This document shows positions 50,561 through 57,981 of a stretch of 64,000 nt of DNA, one piece after another. A program made the position numbers and the translations under genes. The stretch is from Arsenicicoccus dermatophilus (lineage in GTDB: Bacteria > Actinomycetota > Actinomycetes > Actinomycetales > Dermatophilaceae): assembly GCF_022568795.1 (NCBI RefSeq), contig NZ_JAKZHU010000001.1, positions 1,798,001 to 1,862,000 of the forward strand. The letters run 5' to 3'. Position 1 is the first letter of the stretch. The number at the start of each line of letters is the position of its first letter. Under the pieces are notes generated by a model, which saw only the letters and a list, made by a program, of their open reading frames with translations, did not search any database and was not told the DNA's origin.

Positions 50561-51495
50561 CAGACGTGCTCCTTGTCCATGACGCGGACCTGCACGATGG
50601 TCACGAGCAGCAGCACGAGAAACATGATCGTGGCGACGGTGGCGCCGTAGCCCGCGCGCTGGTTGACGAAGGTCTCCTGGTAGACCTGGAAGACCAGGGT
50701 GGTGGTGCCGGTGCCCACCGGACCCCCGCGGGTCATCACGTTGATGATGTCGAAGACCTGGACGCTGTTGAGGAGCACCGTGATCGACAGGAAGAAGGTC
50801 GTGGGGCGCAGCTGCGGCAGGACCACCTTGGTCAGGTGGGTCCAGCGGGAGGCGCCGTCGATCTCCGAGGCCTCGTCCAGGTCCGAGCGCCGGCCCTGGA
50901 GCGCAGCGAGGTAGATCACGAAGGTGTAGCCGATGTTCTTCCAGATGTAGGTCACCGTGACCATGAACAACGCCCACGGGGCGTCCTGGTAGAAGTTCGG
51001 CGAGGACACCCCGATCCGGGCCAGCAGGTCGCGGACCAGGCCGAAGGTCGGGTCGAAGACGAACTGGAAGGCCACCCCGATCGCCGCCCCGGAGATCACG
51101 TACGGCGCGAAGACCAGCGAGCGCACCAGGTTGCGTCCCTTGAGCTGCTGGTCGAGGAGCAGGGCCAGCGCGAGGCCGATGAGCAGCGAGCCGACGACCG
51201 TGGAGACGGTGAAGATCAGGGTGTTGCCCACGATGGTCCGGGTGTCCTCCCGACCGAACCACTCGCGGTAGTTGGCCAGACCCACGCCATGGGCGATGGG
51301 CGAGGAGATGTTCCAGTCCGTGAACGACAACCTGATGTTGTCGATCAGGGGACGCCAGGTGAAGATCACCAGCAGGAGCAGGTTGGGCAGGAGCAGCGCG
51401 GCGGCGAGGAGACCCTCGCGGCCGTCGAGCGCTGCCGGGCGTCGCGAGGCCGGGCGACGCTGCTCGGCGGGGCGGGAGGTGGGGGATGCGGGCAC
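50560..51495 (-). CDS. ugpA: ABC transporter permease (UgpA-like), first gene of the ugp operon
   Basis: 311 residues, six helices; EAA loop EASEIDGASRWTHLTKVVLPQL. GTG start at 51495 has no strong Shine-Dalgarno, and about 35 bases upstream is a tandem GTTCAC repeat, so the mRNA may be leaderless. Leads ugpA-E-B-C-Q. Confidence 0.9.
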   Translation of the reverse strand: MPASPTSRPAEQRRPASRRPAALDGREGLLAAALLLPNLLLLVIFTWRPLIDNIRLSFTDWNISSPIAHGVGLANYREWFGREDTRTIVGNTLIFTVSTVVGSLLIGLALALLLDQQLKGRNLVRSLVFAPYVISGAAIGVAFQFVFDPTFGLVRDLLARIGVSSPNFYQDAPWALFMVTVTYIWKNIGYTFVIYLAALQGRRSDLDEASEIDGASRWTHLTKVVLPQLRPTTFFLSITVLLNSVQVFDIINVMTRGGPVGTGTTTLVFQVYQETFVNQRAGYGATVATIMFLVLLLVTIVQVRVMDKEHV

Positions 51496-51518
51496 GAGGT
51501 CCGACCTTCGCGGCCTCC

Positions 51519-51536
51519 GGTGAACGGCGTGTGAAC
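51519..51536 (-). promoter_or_regulatory. PHO-box-like tandem repeat before ugpA
   Basis: Minus strand: GTTCACA (51536-51530), four bases, GTTCACC (51525-51519). Two direct repeats with 11-base period, the form of actinobacterial PhoP boxes. It covers the expected -35 region if transcription begins near the GTG at 51495. Confidence 0.6.
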
Positions 51537-51630
51537 CCCATGGATATGTGCGGCGTACCCCGCATGGGTCGGCATGAACCTTGGTCGGGTCATCCCCGGC
51601 ACGGCGCGACCTGGCTCCGGCACGCCAACG

Positions 51631-51670
51631 CGCGAGGCCCCGTCCACCAGCTGGTGGACGGGGCCTCGCG
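51631..51670 (-). terminator. Terminator of rpsA
   Basis: A perfect 40-base palindrome: CGCGAGGCCCCGTCCACCAG followed directly by its complement. A second, smaller hairpin (GGCGGGCTCTCAGCCCGCC, about 51681-51699) lies between it and the rpsA stop. Very strong stem, no U tract. Confidence 0.75.
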
Positions 51671-51724
51671 CAGTGGGCCGGGCGGGCTCTCAGCCCGCCG
51701 GATCATCCCCTCCGCGGGGTGGGC

Positions 51725-53203
51725 TCAGTTGGCGCCGGTCAGCTTCTCGCGAAGCGCGGCCAGAGCCTCGTCGGAGGCAAGGGTGCCCTCACCGGTGGAC
51801 GAGGAGACGCTCTCCGAGGCACCCCCGGAGGAGTAGGTGGTCGGGGCGACGTCGCCCGAGGCGGCCGCCTCGGCGTCGGCCTTCTGGGCCTCCTCGACCT
51901 GCGTCTTGTGGGCCTCCCACAGGGCGTGGGCCTCGGCGTACTGCTTCTCCCAGGCCTCGCGCTGCTTGTCGTAACCCTCGAGCCACTCGTTGGTCTCCGG
52001 GTCGAAGCCCTCGGGGTACTTGTAGTTGCCGGCCTCGTCGTACTCGGCCGCCATGCCGTACTGCGTGGGGTCGAACTCGTCGGACACGACCGAGGGGTCG
52101 TTGGCCTGCTTGAGCGACAGCGAGATGCGGCGACGCTCCAGGTCGATGTCGATGACGCGGACGAAGATGTCGTCGCCCACGTTGACGACCTGCTCCGGGA
52201 GCTCCACGTGACGCTCGGCCAGCTCGGAGATGTGGACCAGACCCTCGATGCCCTCCTCGACGCGGACGAACGCACCGAAGGGAACGAGCTTGGTGACCTT
52301 GCCCGGCACGACCTGGCCGATGGCGTGGGTGCGGGCGAAGTGCTGCCACGGGTCCTCCTGCGTCGCCTTCAGCGACAGGGAGACACGCTCGCGGTCCATG
52401 TCCACGTCGAGCACCTCGACGGTGACCTCCTGGCCCACCTCGACGACCTCGGAGGGGTGGTCGATGTGCTTCCAGGACAGCTCGGAGACGTGGACCAGAC
52501 CGTCGACGCCACCGAGGTCGACGAAAGCACCGAAGTTGACGATCGACGACACGACACCGGACCGGACCTGGCCCTTGCCGAGCTCCTTGAGGAAGGTGGT
52601 GCGGACCTCGGACTGAGTCTGCTCCAGCCAGGCGCGGCGCGACAGGACCACGTTGTTGCGGTTCTTGTCGAGCTCGATGATCTTGGCCTCGATCTCCTTG
52701 CCGACGTACGGCTGGAGATCGCGGACGCGACGCATCTCGACCAGGGAGGCGGGCAGGAATCCGCGCAGACCGATGTCGAGGATGAGGCCGCCCTTGACGA
52801 CCTCGATGACGGTGCCGGTGACGACGCCGTCCTCCTCCTTGACCTTCTCGACCGTCCCCCAGGCGCGCTCGTACTGCGCACGCTTCTTGGACAGGATCAG
52901 ACGCCCCTCCTTGTCCTCCTTCTGAAGGACAAGGGCCTCGACCTCGTCGCCCACGGTAACGACCTCGGACGGGTCGACGTCGTGCTTGATCGAGAGCTCG
53001 CGGCTCGGGATGACACCCTCGGTCTTGTAACCGATGTCGAGCAGGACCTCGTCCCGGTCGACCTTGACGATGACACCCTCGACGATGTCTCCGTCGTTGA
53101 AGTACTTGATGGTCTCGTCGATCGCGGCGAGGAAGTCCTCCTCAGATCCGATGTCGTTGATCGCGACCTGGGGAGCGGTCTTTTCGACCGGGCTGGCAGT
53201 CAT
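51725..53203 (-). CDS. rpsA: 30S ribosomal protein S1
   Basis: 492 residues with four S1 RNA-binding repeats (about 35-105, 120-187, 205-275, 290-360), the usual number in actinobacteria; the repeats show GFLPASLVEMRRV, GAFVDLGGVDGLVHVSEL and GAFVRVEEGIEGLVHISEL. The tail from 380 on is acidic and Ser/Gly-rich. GGAG lies ten bases before the ATG at 53203. A promoter with TTGACC and TAGGGT 18 bases apart lies about 95 bases upstream. Confidence 0.97.
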   Translation of the reverse strand: MTASPVEKTAPQVAINDIGSEEDFLAAIDETIKYFNDGDIVEGVIVKVDRDEVLLDIGYKTEGVIPSRELSIKHDVDPSEVVTVGDEVEALVLQKEDKEGRLILSKKRAQYERAWGTVEKVKEEDGVVTGTVIEVVKGGLILDIGLRGFLPASLVEMRRVRDLQPYVGKEIEAKIIELDKNRNNVVLSRRAWLEQTQSEVRTTFLKELGKGQVRSGVVSSIVNFGAFVDLGGVDGLVHVSELSWKHIDHPSEVVEVGQEVTVEVLDVDMDRERVSLSLKATQEDPWQHFARTHAIGQVVPGKVTKLVPFGAFVRVEEGIEGLVHISELAERHVELPEQVVNVGDDIFVRVIDIDLERRRISLSLKQANDPSVVSDEFDPTQYGMAAEYDEAGNYKYPEGFDPETNEWLEGYDKQREAWEKQYAEAHALWEAHKTQVEEAQKADAEAAASGDVAPTTYSSGGASESVSSSTGEGTLASDEALAALREKLTGAN

Positions 53204-53295
53204 GTAGTAGGAACTCCGATGATGGACAGGGTGAATAGGTGGGTATGGTGCTCGCCTGCGCGTCGGGCACGGTTCACCCACGTGCAAGCCTGTCT

Positions 53296-53325
53296 ACCCT
53301 AACGGTCCGGTCACGGGCCGGTCAA
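53296..53325 (-). promoter_or_regulatory. rpsA promoter
   Basis: -35 TTGACC (53325-53320) and -10 TAGGGT (53301-53296) with an 18-base spacer, the clearest housekeeping promoter in the window. The transcript would have a leader of about 90 bases. Confidence 0.7.
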
Positions 53326-53349
53326 AGCAGGTCAGGGTCAGGAGACGGT

Positions 53350-54186
53350 ATGACGGCACCGGAGCGTGGCAGCTTCGCGGGGGTGTCCCGACGCGGCAGC
53401 GACCAGGACGAGTCGGCCCGGGCCAACCGGGGATGGTGGGACGCCGAGGCGACCGACTACTACGCCGAGCACGGCGACTTCCTCGGCGACGCCGACCTGG
53501 TCTGGGGGCCCGAGCGCCTGCGCGAGGTCGACGCCCGCCTGCTCGGGCCCGCGGAGGCGCTCCCCGGGCTGCGGGTGCTCGAGATCGGGGGCGGCGCCGG
53601 CCAGGGCGGCCGCTGGCTGCAGGACCAGGGCGCCGTCGTCGTCTCCACCGACCTGTCCACCGGGATGCTGGCGCAGGCCCGCAGGATCGACGGGCGCCGG
53701 ACACCGGCGACGGCACTCCCCCTCGCCGCGTGCGACGCGGCACTGCTCCCCTTCGCGGACACCTGCTTCGACCTGGTCATGACGGCTTACGGCGCCGTGC
53801 CCTTCGTCGCGGACTCCGCGGCCGTGGTGCGGGAGGCGGCCCGGGTGCTGCGGCCGGGCGGGCGGTTCGTCTTCTCCACCACCCACCCGATCCGGTGGGC
53901 CTTCCCGGACGTGCCCGGCGAGGCCGGGCTCACCGCCGCCAGCTCCTACTTCGACCGCTCCCCCTACGTGGAGGAGGACGAGGCCGGGCAGGCGCTCTAC
54001 GTCGAGCACCACCGCACCCTCGGCGACCGGGTGCGCGAGATCGTCGCCGCAGGCCTCACCCTGGTGGACCTCGTCGAGCCGGAGTGGCCCGAGGGGCACG
54101 ACCAGACGTGGGGTGGGTGGAGCCCCCTGCGTGGTCGCCTGCTGCCCGGGACGGCGATCTTCGTCTGCGAGCGACCGACGCGCTGA
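53350..54186 (+). CDS. Class I SAM-dependent methyltransferase
   Basis: 278 residues. NRGWWDAEATDYYAEHGDFLGDADLVWGPERL at the N-terminus is typical of an actinobacterial subgroup; motif I is RVLEIGGGAGQGG, then STDLSTGMLAQA and LRPGGRFVFSTTHP. AGGAG five bases before the ATG sets the start. Substrate unknown; a small metabolite is likely. Divergent from rpsA. Confidence 0.9.
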   Translation: MTAPERGSFAGVSRRGSDQDESARANRGWWDAEATDYYAEHGDFLGDADLVWGPERLREVDARLLGPAEALPGLRVLEIGGGAGQGGRWLQDQGAVVVSTDLSTGMLAQARRIDGRRTPATALPLAACDAALLPFADTCFDLVMTAYGAVPFVADSAAVVREAARVLRPGGRFVFSTTHPIRWAFPDVPGEAGLTAASSYFDRSPYVEEDEAGQALYVEHHRTLGDRVREIVAAGLTLVDLVEPEWPEGHDQTWGGWSPLRGRLLPGTAIFVCERPTR

Positions 54187-54277
54187 CGCCCGGCGCGGCA
54201 GGCCCGGCGCAGCCCTGCTGGCCGGCCCACCTGGCCCCGGGCTCGGACGGAGGGACACGGTCCGGCATACTCGCCAC

Positions 54278-55978
54278 GTGGACACCAAGCCGTTCCCCTC
54301 TGACATCGAGATCGCGCGCGCCGCCGATCTCGCCCCGATCCCCGACGTCGCCGCGATGGTCGGCATCGACGCCAAGCACCTGATTCCCTACGGCCCGCAC
54401 GTGGCCAAGGTGGAGCTGGACGTCATCGAGGAGATGAAGGACCGCCCCGACGCAAAGTACGTCGTGGTCACCGCCATCACCCCCACCCCGCTCGGCGAGG
54501 GCAAGACCACGACCGCCGTCGGTCTGGCCCAGGGCCTGGCCAAGATCGGCCGCAAGCCCGTGCTCGCGCTGCGCCAGCCCTCCCTCGGCCCGGTCTTCGG
54601 CGTCAAGGGTGGCGCCGCCGGTGGCGGCTACAGCCAGATCGTCCCGATGGAGATGCTCAACCTGCATCTCACCGGTGACTTCCACGCGGTCACCGCCGCG
54701 CACAACCTGCTCGCCGCCATGGTGGCCAACCACCTGCACTTCGGCAACGAGCTGGGTCTGGACGACATCCAGTGGCGTCGTGTGATGGACATGAACGACC
54801 GCTCGCTGCGCAACATCATCGAGGGCTGCGGCGCCAAGACCGACGGCGTCACGCGGCAGACCGGCTTCGACATCACCGCCGCGTCCGAGGTCATGGTCAT
54901 CCTGGCCCTCGCCACCTCGCTCAAGGACCTGCGCGAGCGGCTCGGCCGCATCGTGGTCGGCTTCACCAAGGACAAGCAGCCCGTCACCGCCGAGCAGATC
55001 GGCGCCGCGGGCGCGATGTGCGTGCTCCTCAAGGACGCGCTCAAGCCCAACCTCATGCAGACCCTGGAGCACACGCCGGCGTTCATCCACACCGGCCCCT
55101 TCGGCAACATCGCCACGGGCAACTCCTCGATCATCGCGGACCGCGTGGGCATCAAGGCGGGCGACATCCTGCTGACCGAGGCGGGCTTCGCCGCCGACAT
55201 GGGCGCCGAGCGCTTCTTCAACGTCAAGTGCCGCGCGGCGGGTCTGACCCCGCAGGCGGCCGTCCTGGTCGTCACCGTGCGGGCGCTGAAGTCCCACTCG
55301 GGTCGCTACGAGGTCAAGGCAGGCAAGCCGCTGCCCGAGGGCATGCTCGTGGAGTCCCCGGACGACGTACGCGCCGGGTGCGACAACCTGCGCAAGCACA
55401 TCTCGATCATCCGGGACTTCGGCGTGCAGCCGGTCGTGGCGATCAACGCCTTCCCCACCGACCACGCCTCCGAGCACGACGTCATCCGTGAGGTCGCCGA
55501 GGAGATGGGCGCCCGGTGCGCCGTCTCGACGCACGTCAAGGACGGCGGCGAGGGCGCCGTCGAGCTCGCCAGGACGCTGATCGAGGCCTGCGAGGACGAG
55601 GTGAACTTCACCCCGACCTACGAGTTCGAGGACTCGCTGCAGGACAAGATCCGCAAGATCGCCACCAAGGTCTACGGCGCCGCCGACATCAAGCTCGAGC
55701 CTGCGGCCGCCAAGGCGCTGGCGATGTACACCGACCAGGGCTACGGCCACCTGCCGGTGCTCATCGCCAAGACCCAGATGTCGCTGTCCCACGACGCCGC
55801 TCTCAAGGGTGCGCCGACGGGTTGGACCCTCCCGGTGCGCGAGGTGCGCCTCGCGGCCGGCGCCGGCTACGTCTATGCCATCTGCGGCTCCATGATGACG
55901 ATGCCCGGCCTGTCCAAGTCGCCCGCGGCCATGCGGATCGACATCGACGAGAACGGCGACACGGTCGGCCTGTTCTGA
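54278..55978 (+). CDS. fhs: Formate-tetrahydrofolate ligase
   Basis: 566 residues. Makes 10-formyl-THF from formate, ATP and THF for one-carbon metabolism. TPTPLGEGKTTTAVGLAQ is the ATP loop; RQPSLGPVFGVKGGAAGGGY and TGDFHAVTAAHNLL are also conserved. The GTG at 54278 has CATACT six bases upstream. With Kbl/Tdh-derived glycine it ties into one-carbon supply. Confidence 0.96.
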   Translation: MDTKPFPSDIEIARAADLAPIPDVAAMVGIDAKHLIPYGPHVAKVELDVIEEMKDRPDAKYVVVTAITPTPLGEGKTTTAVGLAQGLAKIGRKPVLALRQPSLGPVFGVKGGAAGGGYSQIVPMEMLNLHLTGDFHAVTAAHNLLAAMVANHLHFGNELGLDDIQWRRVMDMNDRSLRNIIEGCGAKTDGVTRQTGFDITAASEVMVILALATSLKDLRERLGRIVVGFTKDKQPVTAEQIGAAGAMCVLLKDALKPNLMQTLEHTPAFIHTGPFGNIATGNSSIIADRVGIKAGDILLTEAGFAADMGAERFFNVKCRAAGLTPQAAVLVVTVRALKSHSGRYEVKAGKPLPEGMLVESPDDVRAGCDNLRKHISIIRDFGVQPVVAINAFPTDHASEHDVIREVAEEMGARCAVSTHVKDGGEGAVELARTLIEACEDEVNFTPTYEFEDSLQDKIRKIATKVYGAADIKLEPAAAKALAMYTDQGYGHLPVLIAKTQMSLSHDAALKGAPTGWTLPVREVRLAAGAGYVYAICGSMMTMPGLSKSPAAMRIDIDENGDTVGLF

Positions 55979-56129
55979 CCGGTCACCGGGTCTGGGCCCG
56001 AGAGGTATGACGGCGCGCCCGTCCGCGGATCCCCGCGGACGGGCGCGCGGCCTGTCCCGGTGCTCACCCGCAGCGTCGGCCGAGCACCCACCTCGCGTCC
56101 CGCCGCAGCACTCCGGGGTCCGGCCGGAT

Positions 56130-57236
56130 GTGCGAGCCTGGGCCCATGGCCGCCCCCCGCTCCTGCAGACTCTCCTGGACCACCGGCACACCCCGCTCGG
56201 CCTGCTCGCGCTGGCCGCCGTCTGGGGGCGGGAGCCGACCCCGGTCCTGGTGGCGATCGTGGCGGTCCTGCTCGGCGCCGCCGTGCTCGCGGCCGTGCAC
56301 CATGCCGAGGTGGTGGCCCACCGGGTCGGGGAGCCCTTCGGCTCGCTCGTCCTCGCCGTCGCGGTGACCGTGATCGAGGTGGCCCTGATCGTCACCCTGA
56401 TGGCGTCCGGAGGCAAGGGCACCAGCACCCTGGCCCGCGACACCGTCTTCGCCGCCGTGATGATCTGCACCAACGGCATCCTGGGGCTCTCCCTCCTCAC
56501 CGCCTCGGTGCGGCACGGCATCGCGAACTTCCACCCGGAGGGCACCGGGGCGGCCCTGGCCACGGTCCTCACCCTCGCCGTGCTCTCGCTGGTGGTGCCT
56601 ACCTTCACCAGCACCCCCGGCCCGGAGTTCACCGGACCACAGCTGGCCTTCGCCGCCATCACGTCGCTGGTGCTCTACCTGCTCTTCGTGGCCACCCAGA
56701 CCCGGGGCCACCGCGACTTCTTCCTGCCGGTCGACGACGACGGCGAGGCGCAGGAGGAGGAGCATGCGGCACCGCCGTCGACGCGAGCGGCCTGGACCTC
56801 GCTGGGGCTGCTGCTCGCGGCCCTGGTCGCCGTCGTCGGCCTGGCCAAGGTCGAGTCCCCCGCGCTCGAGACCGGGATCCGCTCCGCCGGGCTCCCGGCG
56901 TCGTTCTCCGGCGTGGTGATCGCTCTGCTCGTCCTGGCCCCGGAGACCTTGGCGGCCGCCAACGCCGCGCGCCGTGGACGCACCCAGATCGCCCTCAATC
57001 TGGCCCTCGGGTCGGCCATGGCGAGCATCGGCCTGACGATCCCGGCCATCGCCCTGGTCACCATCTGGACCGGCGGGCCGCTGCACCTCGGCCTCGGGGC
57101 TCTGCACCTGGCGCTGCTGGCCGTCACGGCGGTCGTCGCCGTCCTCACCGTGGTGCCTGGGCGGGCCACCCGCCTGCAGGGCGGCGTGCACCTGGCGCTG
57201 CTCGCGGCCTACGTCTTCCTCGCTGCCAATCCCTGA
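56130..57236 (+). CDS. ChaA-like cation/proton exchanger
   Basis: About 368 residues, some eleven membrane helices. Conserved exchanger helices include AVTVIEVALIVTLMASGG and VVIALLVLAPETLAAANAARRG, and a central acidic loop (VDDDGEAQEEEHA) splits two repeats. Predicted calcium, sodium or potassium export against protons. The start is unsure: the GTG at 56130 keeps the frame, but an ATG at 56146, six bases after GAGCCT, would be in frame only if the C run just after it had one more base. The 200 bases downstream show no gene. Confidence 0.85.
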   Translation: MRAWAHGRPPLLQTLLDHRHTPLGLLALAAVWGREPTPVLVAIVAVLLGAAVLAAVHHAEVVAHRVGEPFGSLVLAVAVTVIEVALIVTLMASGGKGTSTLARDTVFAAVMICTNGILGLSLLTASVRHGIANFHPEGTGAALATVLTLAVLSLVVPTFTSTPGPEFTGPQLAFAAITSLVLYLLFVATQTRGHRDFFLPVDDDGEAQEEEHAAPPSTRAAWTSLGLLLAALVAVVGLAKVESPALETGIRSAGLPASFSGVVIALLVLAPETLAAANAARRGRTQIALNLALGSAMASIGLTIPAIALVTIWTGGPLHLGLGALHLALLAVTAVVAVLTVVPGRATRLQGGVHLALLAAYVFLAANP

Positions 57237-57440
57237 TCTCCCGTCGGTCCTGGGCACTCGGCGTCCGTCGGGTCTTCCAGGGGATCGACCAGTACCGCGA
57301 GGCGTCCGGAGCCCCGTCGAGGCCCGGTCGGGCCCTCGCCAGCCACGGGGTCCTGGCCAGGGCCCGACCTGGCCGAACCGGGCGCCCCAGCCCCGGCCAG
57401 GCCAGGCGGAGGGCGGGGCCACGGGCGCCGGCGGCGCGGC

Positions 57441-57977
57441 TCAGAAGAGCAGGGTCGGCAGCAGCCCCCGCTCCCGCAGCTGCTCCACCTGCGGGTCGTC
57501 GCACCACGGCTCGGCGGCCGGGTCGACCCACTGGACGGCGCGGCCCTCAGGACTGTCGAGCTGCCGGGTGAGGATCGCCGGGAAGCACGACGAGCGGGTG
57601 CCGGTGGTGCCGGTGACGGTCACCCCGCGGGAACCGACCTCGACGACGGCGCCCGCCTCCTCGTAGGTCTCCCGGGCGGCGGCACGCATCCGGCTCTCGC
57701 CGCGCTGCACCCCGCCGCCGGGCAGGGTCCATCCCCCGCCTCGGCGCTCCACCACCAGCAGACGTCCGTCCCGGACCACGCAGGCGCACACCCGGTTGGC
57801 CCGCGCCGAGGGCGGTGACAGCTCGAGGAGCGGGCGAGGACCGGGCGGTTCCTCGGGCAGGGGCGCGGGCTCGGGAGCGGGCTCGGCCAGGTCGGCGAGG
57901 CCGGGCAGGAGCGGCTCCTCGACCCCGCGCATGGCCTCGGGACGACGGGTGAGAAGGGGATCGACGCGACCGGTCAC
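57441..57977 (-). CDS. Nudix hydrolase
   Basis: 178 residues. The Nudix box GGGVQRGESRMRAAARETYEEAG is complete, with the metal-binding Glu pair. An N-terminal Pro-rich stretch (about 30-52) precedes it. Starts four bases after the polA stop, so it is translated from the polA mRNA and may clean the nucleotide pool. Substrate unknown. Confidence 0.87.
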   Translation of the reverse strand: MTGRVDPLLTRRPEAMRGVEEPLLPGLADLAEPAPEPAPLPEEPPGPRPLLELSPPSARANRVCACVVRDGRLLVVERRGGGWTLPGGGVQRGESRMRAAARETYEEAGAVVEVGSRGVTVTGTTGTRSSCFPAILTRQLDSPEGRAVQWVDPAAEPWCDDPQVEQLRERGLLPTLLF

Positions 57978-57981
57978 CGGA

